Of a stretch of 44,943 bases of DNA, positions 1 to 8,169 are shown piece after piece. How positions within the stretch are numbered: position 1 is the first letter of the stretch; each line of letters opens with the position of its first letter. The translations under genes were made by a program, and so were the position numbers. Under the pieces are notes generated by a model, which was given only the letters and a program-made list of their open reading frames with translations, had not been told where the DNA came from and searched no databases. This stretch comes from Syntrophales bacterium (GTDB taxonomy: Bacteria; Desulfobacterota; Syntrophia; Syntrophales; Fen-1087), in the NCBI GenBank assembly GCA_030656035.1, contig JAUSOK010000067.1:1-44943 (forward strand). The letters are read 5' to 3'.

Positions 1-225
1 CGCCGCTTGCGCCGTGAATTCCCATTCGTTCATGATGCCGATCCGCTTTTGAACCCTGTACGAAAATCTTCAATGCCTTGAATATGGCTCGGCACTGCTT
101 CATTCACCATGACTGCTCCGCCATTTGAGTCTCATGAGCACCAAAGACTTCCGCGCACCAATTGGTTATGTCAAGGATTTTGTTTACTTATGAAGAAGGC
201 TGACCTCTAAATTGCCACATTGGTT

Positions 226-528
226 TTAGCCGAGGGCAGCCAATCCTTTACGATCAATAATGTCAAGAAGCCTCTGTGCAGGACCACTCGGTTTCTTTTG
301 CCCCTGCTCCCATTGCTGCACAGTCGTCTTGCCGATACCAAGAATCGCTGCTAGCACAGCCTGGCTGACATGATTTTTCGCTCGGATACGCCGAATATCT
401 TCCGGCCGCAGTGGCGGTTTTGACGGCAAACAAAGCGCATCAATCTTACGCATGGTGATTTCGTCCATTGCCCCGACTTTGAATAAATCGCGAGCCATTT
501 CGTTTGAGATATCCAAAATTTCACTCAT
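226..528 (-). CDS. XRE/HTH antitoxin (HigA/NadS-like) of a type II toxin-antitoxin pair
   Basis: 100-aa ORF with HTH motif 'VSQAVLAAILGIGKTTVQQWEQGQKKPSGPAQRLLDII'; lies downstream of and overlaps the toxin ORF by 8 bp. Confidence 0.88.
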   Translation of the reverse strand: MSEILDISNEMARDLFKVGAMDEITMRKIDALCLPSKPPLRPEDIRRIRAKNHVSQAVLAAILGIGKTTVQQWEQGQKKPSGPAQRLLDIIDRKGLAALG

Positions 529-901
529 GATGCCGTACCTCCCATATAGATCCCCTTGCTATAAGCTCGTTGACTTGTTTATCGGTTGCCGAAATAAAAG
601 CTTCGGCAACAAGGCTTAAGGCCGATTCTTCGCGAAGAGAAATATTTGCCTTTTCACTCTTGGCAAAAGCGTACAAAAAGATAATCCTGTCCGCATTCTG
701 TTTTTTATATCCTACAATGATTCGGTATCCTTCGCGTTTACCACTGCCCGCTCGTGCGATCCGTTTCTTGAACAGGCAGCCTCCGAGATCGGCGTCAACC
801 TTATCCGCGACAATGTCCGTCGCCGCGTCAAGCAAGATAGTATCCGAAATCTTCTCACGACGCGCCCAACGGTTAAACCATTTGTTTTTAAATATCCTCA
901 T
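521..901 (-). CDS. RelE/HigB-like toxin of a type II toxin-antitoxin pair
   Basis: 126-aa basic ORF with 'GKREGYRIIVGYKKQNADRIIFLYAFAKSEKANIS' typical of the RelE-like toxin family; toxin-first order as in higBA. Confidence 0.82.
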   Translation of the reverse strand: MRIFKNKWFNRWARREKISDTILLDAATDIVADKVDADLGGCLFKKRIARAGSGKREGYRIIVGYKKQNADRIIFLYAFAKSEKANISLREESALSLVAEAFISATDKQVNELIARGSIWEVRHHE

Positions 902-1014
902 GAATATCTATATCACTAAGTGAGATTCTTTGTAAAATGTTTTTCATGCCTCTCTTGAACATTTGCTGCAGACAACGGAATGGGAAATAATTGCAGATTT
1001 ACACCTGTTTTTCC

Positions 1015-1896
1015 TCAGGCCCGCTCGCCGGCCTTTCGCAACAGCAGTTCCCAGTCCTCGTTGACCATCTGCTGGATCTGGTCGAGGTCCTGATCGGTGA
1101 GGTGCTTGAAGCGGCCCTGGAGTCTGAAATACTCGCGCACGAGGTATTCCCTGGGCTTGTAGTTGATCGTGTACCGCAGGCCGTCTTCTACTTCATAGAG
1201 GGGGAAAATGTTGGTCTGCACGGCCATGCGGGCGATCTTGACGGACATTTCGGAGGGAATGCGCCAGCCCGTGGGACAGCTCGCGTAAATGTGCAGAAAT
1301 CTTGACCCTTTCATGTTTTTCGCTTTCTGCGCCTTGCGCAGCAGGTCCTCGGGATAGGCGATGCTGGCCGTGGCGGCATAGGGGATCCGGTGCGCCACGA
1401 GGACTTCCACGATGTTTTTCTTGCGCAGTTTTTTCCAGTCCCGGCCGGTGGTGGTAGTCGTCCAGGCGCCGTAGGGGGTGGAGGAACTGCGCTGGATGCC
1501 GGTGTTCATATAGGCTTCGTTGTCGTAACAGGCATAGATGAAATTCTCGTTGCGCTCCACGGCGCCGCTCAAGGCCTGGAAACCGATGTCGAAGGTCCCG
1601 CCGTCTCCGGCCCAGGTGAGTACGGTGGTTTCCGTATCGCCCAGCATGTCCAGGGCGGCCCGGACCCCTGTGGCCGTCGCGCCGCCCGTTTCAAAGGCCG
1701 CGTGTATCACGGGAATCTTCAGCGCCGATTGCGGGTAAGATCCGGCAATAATGGACCAGCAGCAGGCCGGAAGCACCATCATGGTCTTTTCTCCCAAGGC
1801 CTTAAGCACAAAACGCATGGCGATCGTCGCGCCACAACCCGGACATCCCACATGCCCCGAATGGACAAATTCCCGATCCATGACATCAGTCTGCAT
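1015..1896 (-). CDS. porB: 2-oxoacid:ferredoxin oxidoreductase, beta (TPP-binding) subunit
   Basis: 'HSGHVGCPGCGATIAMRFVLKALG', 'WAGDGGTFDIGFQALSGAVERNENFIYACYDNEAYMNTGIQRSSSTPYGAWTTTT' are PorB hallmarks (TPP GDG motif). Confidence 0.93.
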   Translation of the reverse strand: MQTDVMDREFVHSGHVGCPGCGATIAMRFVLKALGEKTMMVLPACCWSIIAGSYPQSALKIPVIHAAFETGGATATGVRAALDMLGDTETTVLTWAGDGGTFDIGFQALSGAVERNENFIYACYDNEAYMNTGIQRSSSTPYGAWTTTTTGRDWKKLRKKNIVEVLVAHRIPYAATASIAYPEDLLRKAQKAKNMKGSRFLHIYASCPTGWRIPSEMSVKIARMAVQTNIFPLYEVEDGLRYTINYKPREYLVREYFRLQGRFKHLTDQDLDQIQQMVNEDWELLLRKAGERA

Positions 1897-3055
1897 ATTT
1901 CACCTCATGCAACCCCATCCAGACGCTTTCCTTTTGCGGCGCGTCGCTGTTTTTCGTCTGCCGGTAGATCTCGGTCAGCATTTCCGGCGTCACGTCCCGG
2001 CCTCCGATTCCGGCGATGAAGCCGAATACGGGGGGATGATCGGGCGTGTTGCAGAGAGCGGCCCGAACCTCCTGGGCAAAGATGCCGCCGGCCCCGAATG
2101 AGAAATTCCGGTCGATGACGGCCACCTTCTTTGCCCCTTTGAGTTCTTCGCGAATCCGCTCATAGGGAAAGGGCCTCAAAAGCTTGATCTTCAGAATGCC
2201 TGCTTTTTCTCCCTTCGCCCTTAAATCCTGCAGGGCGAGGCGGCAGGTGCTCGTCAATGTTCCTGTTGTGACAAAGATGATTTCGGCATCCTCGCACTCA
2301 ATGGCCTCCACCGGACCGTACCGGCGGTTGAACTGCGCGGCGAAGGCATCTTCGATCTCGCCGAAACGGATCAGGGCGTCGTCCATGGCCATGGCGATGT
2401 GATAACGCATTTCCATATAGTCGCCGGGCGCCACCAGCGGACCGAACCCGCAGGGGTGCGCCGTGTCCAGTTGAAACTTCGGAACGTAGGGGGGCAGAAA
2501 CCGGTCGACCGCTTCCTGGCCGGGGACGTCCACGGGTTCATAGGTGTGGGAGAGATAAAAAGCGTCCAGGACGACCATGACGGGCAGGTTCACAGACTCG
2601 GCCAGATAAAAAGCCTGGAGGGTCGAGTCCAGCACCTCCTGGCCGTCCTCGCAGTACATCTGAATCCAGCCCGTGTCGCGCTGGGCCAGGCTGTCGGTCT
2701 GATCGACCCAGATGTTCCATCCCGGCGCGAGGGCCCGGTTGACCTCGGCCATGACGATGGGCAGCCGGGCGCCGGACGCCCAGTGCAGCAGCTCATGCAT
2801 CAGGGCCAATCCCTGCCCGGAGGTCGCGGTGAAGGTTCTCACCCCCGCGGTCTGGGCGCCGATGAGCGCGGCCATGCAGGAATGTTCGCTTTCCACGCGC
2901 AGGAATCTGGCGTTCATCAACCCCTTGGTGCAGTATTCCGACAGGATCTCCACGATATGAGTCTGCGGCGTAATCGGATAGGCGGAAATCACCTGAACCT
3001 TCGCCAGCCTCACCGCTTCCGCGACGGCATGGCTGCCTTCCAGGACCCGTTTCAT
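1886..3055 (-). CDS. porA: 2-oxoacid:ferredoxin oxidoreductase, alpha subunit
   Basis: 'MKRVLEGSHAVAEAVRLAKVQVISAYPITPQTHIVEILSEY' PorA N-terminus; start chosen at the internal Met rather than the ORF-track start at 3124; overlaps porB by 11 bp. Confidence 0.93.
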   Translation of the reverse strand: MKRVLEGSHAVAEAVRLAKVQVISAYPITPQTHIVEILSEYCTKGLMNARFLRVESEHSCMAALIGAQTAGVRTFTATSGQGLALMHELLHWASGARLPIVMAEVNRALAPGWNIWVDQTDSLAQRDTGWIQMYCEDGQEVLDSTLQAFYLAESVNLPVMVVLDAFYLSHTYEPVDVPGQEAVDRFLPPYVPKFQLDTAHPCGFGPLVAPGDYMEMRYHIAMAMDDALIRFGEIEDAFAAQFNRRYGPVEAIECEDAEIIFVTTGTLTSTCRLALQDLRAKGEKAGILKIKLLRPFPYERIREELKGAKKVAVIDRNFSFGAGGIFAQEVRAALCNTPDHPPVFGFIAGIGGRDVTPEMLTEIYRQTKNSDAPQKESVWMGLHEVKYAD

Positions 3056-4803
3056 GGCGTCTCCTCCCCGAGGGACATGGCATTGCGGGGGCATTCCACC
3101 ACGCACAGGCCGCATCCCTTGCAATAGTCGTAATTGATATGCCGTCCCTGAGTATCCCTCTCAAGGATCACCGACGTGTCCGGGCAGTAGATGTAGCAGT
3201 TGTCGCACTGGTTGCAGATACCGCAGTTGAAGCAGCTCTCCGCCTCTTTCATGGCCAGTTGGGCGGAAATCTTCAGATCGATTTCCTCGAAGGATCGGGC
3301 CCGTTCTTCCTTCAGCAGCCGGGGCTGGGTCACGCGGGGGATAAACTGAAAATGATCGGTGTTGATTTCCTCGTAGCGGACCACATGGGGGTTTCTGAGC
3401 CGGCGCTCCCCGCCCAGATAGACCTCCATGGAAAGGGACTGGCCGTCGCCGACCCGACAGGCCTCCATCCTCGGGACAACGGCCTCGACACCCTCCTGAA
3501 AAAGTGCATCCAGGGCGATGGCGGCCTGCTTGCCGGACGCGATGGCGTGGACCACACTTTTTGTCGCATTGGTCAGATCGCCGCCAAAGACCAGGACAGC
3601 GCCCGTCCCCCGGCGGTTCAAAACCGTGTGGGTGAGCCTGAGCATATCCCGATCGGCGGCGTCGGGCTGATGCCAGGGTTCAACCGCCTGGGCGCCGATT
3701 GCCTTGAATATCCGGTCCACCCGCACCTGGTGGATTTTCCCGTGGTCGGGAACAATGCGCCCCCTGCTGTTTTCCTCGCCGGCAATCATCATCTCCTGCA
3801 GCGTCAGCAGGATCTTTTCCTCCTCCTGTGCAACAGCCACAGGCGCCATGAGCTCCTGCAGCTCCACGCCCTCATCGAGCGCCATTTCCACTTCCGGATC
3901 GAACGCGGGCATATCCCGGCGCCGACGACGGTAGAGCAACAGGGCTTTGCCCCCCAGGCGCACGACACTGCGCGCCACGTCCACGGCGGTATTGCCTCCG
4001 CCGATGACAGCCGACACGCCATTACATGCCGGTGTTTGACCGTCCCGAATCTGCCGCAGAAAATCCAGGCCCTCGCCGACGCCTTTCAGATTCTCTCCGG
4101 GCACGTTCATCGCCATCCCCAGGCCGTGGCCGCAGGCCATAAACACGGCATCGAAGTCTTTCTTCAACGCTTCCAGCATCTCAGCGGTTACCGGCTTCCC
4201 CGTAAGGATGGATACGCCCTGCGCCTCGATCTGCTTGATATCATGCCGGAGGGCCGTCAAAGGCAGGCGGTAGGCGGGGATGCCCCAGCGCAGGATCCCT
4301 CCGGCTTCTTCCGAGGCTTCAAAAACCCGGCAGGAATAACCCAGGAGGGTCAGGAACCAGGCGGCGGACAGCCCTGCCGGGCCGGCGCCGACAACGGCGA
4401 TCTTCTGTTTCCGGGGCGTTCTTCTTTCGAGATCCGGTTTGATTCCATAGCGGATGGCCGTATCCGCAAGAAACCGCTCGAGACTGTGAATGGCAACCGC
4501 GGCATCGAATTCCCGCCGGTTGCAGAGGTCCTCGCAGGAATGGAAGCAGACACGGCCGCAGACGGAAGGAAAGGGATTCTCCAGAAGAATCGTCTCCCAG
4601 GCTTCCTTGAAGAGCCCCTGCGTCGCGAGCATCTCGATCCGGGCGATGTCTTCTCCTGCCGGACAGGCGGCGCTGCAGGGCGATGTTTTCTCATCGTACC
4701 GCGGGCGGGCGAACCGCCACGACCCGGTCTTGTTGCTCTCCGTGGTCAGATAGGTGCGCGGCATGAATAAGGGATTGGGATTTGCCGATTCGTTCATGAT
4801 CAT
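3052..4803 (-). CDS. Fused GltD-like FAD/NAD(P) oxidoreductase + C-terminal 2x[4Fe-4S] PorD-type ferredoxin domain
   Basis: N-terminal 'CSAACPAGEDIARIEMLATQGLFKEAWETILLENPFPSVCGRVC', dinucleotide motifs 'VAVVGAGPAGLSAAWFL' and 'VIGGGNTAVDVAR', C-terminal 'CFNCGICNQCDNCYIYCPD...CKGCGLCVVECP'. Confidence 0.93.
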   Translation of the reverse strand: MIMNESANPNPLFMPRTYLTTESNKTGSWRFARPRYDEKTSPCSAACPAGEDIARIEMLATQGLFKEAWETILLENPFPSVCGRVCFHSCEDLCNRREFDAAVAIHSLERFLADTAIRYGIKPDLERRTPRKQKIAVVGAGPAGLSAAWFLTLLGYSCRVFEASEEAGGILRWGIPAYRLPLTALRHDIKQIEAQGVSILTGKPVTAEMLEALKKDFDAVFMACGHGLGMAMNVPGENLKGVGEGLDFLRQIRDGQTPACNGVSAVIGGGNTAVDVARSVVRLGGKALLLYRRRRRDMPAFDPEVEMALDEGVELQELMAPVAVAQEEEKILLTLQEMMIAGEENSRGRIVPDHGKIHQVRVDRIFKAIGAQAVEPWHQPDAADRDMLRLTHTVLNRRGTGAVLVFGGDLTNATKSVVHAIASGKQAAIALDALFQEGVEAVVPRMEACRVGDGQSLSMEVYLGGERRLRNPHVVRYEEINTDHFQFIPRVTQPRLLKEERARSFEEIDLKISAQLAMKEAESCFNCGICNQCDNCYIYCPDTSVILERDTQGRHINYDYCKGCGLCVVECPRNAMSLGEETP

Positions 4804-4805
4804 TT

Positions 4806-5369
4806 TTATCCGATCCCGCCCAGCAGGCAGACCTCCCTGTAAGCGTCGCGGACCGCCTCGATGTTGCTTTGAGCGTCGGCTGCAAGATCTTCTTCGATCG
4901 CAGCGGCAATGGCCTCCAGGGGCGGCATTCCCAGCATCCGCGCAAAGGCCCCGATCATCGCGGTGTTGACGATGGGATGGGTGCGCGTCCCCAGCCGGTG
5001 ATTGAGCGCGATCTGATTGGCGTCCACATGGGCCAATTGAAAACCGGCATAGGGCGTCAAATCGGCAGGCGGCGAGGGGCTGTTGATCAGAATCCAGCCG
5101 CCGGGCTTCAGCCCTCGCGTTACATTAATGCTGTGCAGGAGGGTCTGATCCTGAACGGCCACGTGATCCGGCGTGGTGACGTTCGTACGCAAGAGGATTT
5201 TTCCCCGGTCCAGGCGGACATAGGCCTCGACGGGTGCGCCGCGCCGCTCCACGCCGAAAAAGGGGAAGCTCTGAACCTGATAGCCGGCCTGGAAAAAGGC
5301 CTTGGCCAGCAGGATGGTGGCGACCACCGTTCCCTGGCCGCCGCGGCCGTGAAAACGGATCTCGATCAT
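4806..5369 (-). CDS. porG: 2-oxoacid:ferredoxin oxidoreductase, gamma subunit
   Basis: 'MIEIRFHGRGGQGTVVATILLAKAFFQAGYQVQSFPFFGVERRGAPVEAYVRLD' is diagnostic of the gamma subunit. Confidence 0.94.
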   Translation of the reverse strand: MIEIRFHGRGGQGTVVATILLAKAFFQAGYQVQSFPFFGVERRGAPVEAYVRLDRGKILLRTNVTTPDHVAVQDQTLLHSINVTRGLKPGGWILINSPSPPADLTPYAGFQLAHVDANQIALNHRLGTRTHPIVNTAMIGAFARMLGMPPLEAIAAAIEEDLAADAQSNIEAVRDAYREVCLLGGIG

Positions 5370-5381
5370 GGCTTAACCTTT

Positions 5382-5984
5382 TCAGATTTTATTCCACACA
5401 ACCACCACGGCCCGCGCCGGGGCGTCCGTCAGCGAGCGAAAACTGTGGTTCAGGACGGAGTCAAAATAAAGGGCGTCTCCGGCCGAAAGGATTTCCACGC
5501 GGTCATTGGTGCGGAATTCAAGCTTTCCATCCAGAAGAAACAAAAATTCCTCTCCCTCGTGGCTCGTAAACACCATCTCGGTCGTTTCCATCGGCACGAA
5601 TTCGACCAGCAGCGGCTCCATATGCTTGCCGGGCATCCTGGCCTCGAGGGATTCGTAGATATAATCCACTTCTCCTTCGCGGTGATGCGGGCGCCGCTTG
5701 ACGCTGAGCCGTTCTCCGGCCCGGGTGACGGAAATCTGCTCGACAGGCGCCTCATCCTTGAAGAAATAGGCCATCCCGACATTGAGCGCCCTGGCCAGTT
5801 TCAGCAGGGTGGCCACGGGCGGCATGATCTCGTCGGACTCTATCTCTGCCAGTACGGATTTGGAAATGCCGGTCTTCGCGGCCAGGTCGTGGAGGGTATA
5901 GAAGTTTCTTTCACGGAGATCTTTGACCTTGCCGCCGATTCTGAATTCCCCGGCAGCAGAAAGGGTTTGCTCGTTCTGTGGCAT
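5382..5984 (-). CDS. XRE-family transcriptional regulator with C-terminal cupin sensor domain
   Basis: HTH 'NFYTLHDLAAKTGISKSVLAEIESDEIMPPVATLLKLARALNV' followed by cupin-like 'EEFLFLLDGKLEFRTNDRVEILSAGDALYFDSVLNHSF'. Confidence 0.9.
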   Translation of the reverse strand: MPQNEQTLSAAGEFRIGGKVKDLRERNFYTLHDLAAKTGISKSVLAEIESDEIMPPVATLLKLARALNVGMAYFFKDEAPVEQISVTRAGERLSVKRRPHHREGEVDYIYESLEARMPGKHMEPLLVEFVPMETTEMVFTSHEGEEFLFLLDGKLEFRTNDRVEILSAGDALYFDSVLNHSFRSLTDAPARAVVVVWNKI

Positions 5985-6068
5985 TTTCTCACCTCCACGG
6001 GATGGTTTCGCTTGAGGTCAAGAACATCTTTAAATACAGGCATGCCTTGTCTATTGGAAGTTGCCGAC

Positions 6069-6097
6069 ATGATGCCCAAAGGAAACGGGGATGTCAA
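6069..6097 (-). promoter_or_regulatory. Candidate sigma70-like promoter for the XRE-cupin/por operon (TTGACA-17-CATCAT)
   Basis: On the minus strand, TTGACA (tgtcaa at 6092-6097) is 17 nt from CATCAT (atgatg at 6069-6074), upstream of the regulator start. Confidence 0.35.
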
Positions 6098-6165
6098 GGA
6101 AAAACAGGAACCGCTGGGCCGGCGTGATTGCGGCGCCGACGACCTTGCGTTCTTCCGGTGGACGG

Positions 6166-7827
6166 TCAGGACCCCATGCTCCGGCAGGCAGCCGCGACGA
6201 ATTGCGCCAGATGGTCGCCGATCAGGGTATAGGGCAGGAGGACTTCATTGGCCCCGCTTGCTTTCAGGACTTCGATCTGATCGACGGAATCAGCGGAGGC
6301 GACGATGAGGGCATTCGGCGCTACGGCGCGGCAGGTCGTCACGATGGCTCGATTGTTCGTTCCCTTGAGCAGCATGTCGGGAATGGTTGAAAGAATGACC
6401 TGAGCATCGGCGACGTGGGCGTGTTCCAGTGTATCCATGCTGCTGATGTCGCCGAAGATACCCTTTACATTCCGGTCGTTCAGTTCTTTCAGGACTTCGA
6501 GGTTGAAATCGATGACCAGGATCTTCTTCAAAAGGTCGGGGGACGCCGTTTCCAGGCGGTCGATAAAGGCCCGGGCTCCGCGGTGAAACCCGAGGAGAAC
6601 CACCGGATAATGATCCTTGAGTTCATCCGCCGCGGCTTCTATTGTTTTCGACGGGAAGCCTGTTTTTGCGAGGAAGCGCTCGAAAAAAAGATACGTCTGG
6701 TGATTGCCCTTGATGAAATAGGAGGAGAGCACCGAGGTAACGGCCATCGCGTAGATGATCAGGGACAGCATGCGTTGCTCGATGTGGCCGTAACCCACCC
6801 CGAGGGCCGCGACCACGAGGGAGAATTCGCTGATCTGCGACAGATTGAGGCTGGCGATGAAGCTCGTGCGCCGTCCGCTTCCGGCCAGGGAGAGGATGGG
6901 ATAGATCGTCAGGAAGCGGGAGACGATCACGAACAATACGATAACCACCGCCATGATCAGCATGGCGGGGTCCGGAACGGGGATCTTCATGCCGATGGAC
7001 AGGAAAAAAAGTGTCAGGAAGAAATCGCGCAGGGGAAGGACTTTCGCCGTCACGTGGACGCTGTAGGGGAACGTCGAGATGGCCACCCCGGCGATCAACG
7101 CCCCCATTTCCATGGAAAGACCTATCCAGGCTCCCATTCCCGCCATGAACGCGCACCAGGCAATGGACATGGCCACCACCATTTCCGGCGTTTTCGAGAT
7201 TTTTTCAAAAACCCAGCGAAGCAGATATTTGCTTAGAAAAAAACCTATGGCCAGAAGCGCTATGCTCTTGCCGAGCGCGATGACGACGAGAAGAATCTGG
7301 GGATTGGTAAAATGGGGCTGCAGGGCCAGGATCAGGATCGCCCAGAGGTCCTGAAAGATGAGGATGCCGAGCGTAATGCGGCCGGGAAGGGTATCGAGTT
7401 CGAACTTGTCGTACAGGAGCTTGACCACAATGGCCGTACTGCTCAACGCGCAGAACAGCGCCAGATACAGGGCGTCGATCCGGCCCTCGCCTAGGTCATA
7501 ACCCAAAAGCAGGAAGAACCCCAGCCCCATGAGGACGCAAAGGATAAACTGGCCGACCCCGGCGTAGATCAACTGCCGGCCCGAGGAGAGAAGTTTTTTG
7601 GGATTGAGCTCCAGGCCGATAATGAAAAGCAGCAGGATCAAACCGATTTCCGAGATGACTTCGACGTTGGCCGGTTCGGAGACCAGTTTGAGACCGATCT
7701 CGGGTCCGATCAGGGCGCCGGCGACGAGATAACCCAGGATGACGGGCTGACGGAAAAGCTGGAAGACAAAACCAAGCGCCGTAGCCGCCAGAATGGAAAT
7801 ACCGATTTCGGGAAGGATGCCATGCAT
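6166..7827 (-). CDS. CPA2 family cation:proton antiporter with C-terminal TrkA-N-like domain
   Basis: 'LGFVFQLFRQPVILGYLVAGALIGPEIGLKLV', 'SSTAIVVKLLYDK', C-terminal Rossmann-like 'ILVIDFNLEVLKELNDRNVKGIFGDISSMDTLEHA'. Confidence 0.92.
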   Translation of the reverse strand: MHGILPEIGISILAATALGFVFQLFRQPVILGYLVAGALIGPEIGLKLVSEPANVEVISEIGLILLLFIIGLELNPKKLLSSGRQLIYAGVGQFILCVLMGLGFFLLLGYDLGEGRIDALYLALFCALSSTAIVVKLLYDKFELDTLPGRITLGILIFQDLWAILILALQPHFTNPQILLVVIALGKSIALLAIGFFLSKYLLRWVFEKISKTPEMVVAMSIAWCAFMAGMGAWIGLSMEMGALIAGVAISTFPYSVHVTAKVLPLRDFFLTLFFLSIGMKIPVPDPAMLIMAVVIVLFVIVSRFLTIYPILSLAGSGRRTSFIASLNLSQISEFSLVVAALGVGYGHIEQRMLSLIIYAMAVTSVLSSYFIKGNHQTYLFFERFLAKTGFPSKTIEAAADELKDHYPVVLLGFHRGARAFIDRLETASPDLLKKILVIDFNLEVLKELNDRNVKGIFGDISSMDTLEHAHVADAQVILSTIPDMLLKGTNNRAIVTTCRAVAPNALIVASADSVDQIEVLKASGANEVLLPYTLIGDHLAQFVAAACRSMGS

Positions 7828-7842
7828 GGCCGTGATCGTTTT

Positions 7843-8040
7843 CTAACCCGGCACGCGTTTCACGGCTCCGCTGGTTAAAAGCTCCTGCAACTGGGCCAGA
7901 AGCTGCCGTTCCTGGGGGTCGATTTTCATATCCGCGTTGGCGAGCGCGAGAATCTTTTCGTATTCCGTGGTCGTCAGCTGATGATCCTCTACGGCTTTGT
8001 CGATCATGGCTTTCAGTTTGACGGCTTCGCTGCTTAACAT
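7843..8040 (-). CDS. Small conserved-looking hypothetical protein between two antiporter genes
   Basis: ORF 7843-8070 with likely start at internal Met ('MLSSEAVKLKAMIDKAVEDHQLTTTEYEKILALANADMKIDPQERQLLAQLQELL'); acidic/helical composition looks like a real protein. Confidence 0.6.
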   Translation of the reverse strand: MLSSEAVKLKAMIDKAVEDHQLTTTEYEKILALANADMKIDPQERQLLAQLQELLTSGAVKRVPG

Positions 8041-8169
8041 CAATAACACCTCTCTCTTGATTCTGTTCACTTGGACCGGATCGCCCTTTCGGGCAGCGGC
8101 AATATAGGAGAGTACATCGGGAATGTCAATACCATTTCTGGAACTTGAGCGTGCGTACGGGCCTTGATC

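Noticed and set aside
1-33. Possible start of a minus-strand CDS (MNEWEFTAQAA...) running off the left edge
   Set aside because: Only 11 codons visible; not enough to call a gene or family.
3139-4770. 543-aa plus-strand ORF opposite the GltD/PorD gene
   Set aside because: Exact antisense of a clearly real gene; low-complexity His/Arg/Gly-rich translation typical of high-GC shadow ORFs.
4869-6308. 479-aa plus-strand ORF opposite porG and the XRE-cupin gene
   Set aside because: Antisense shadow ORF; no recognisable domain, and it spans several real minus-strand genes.
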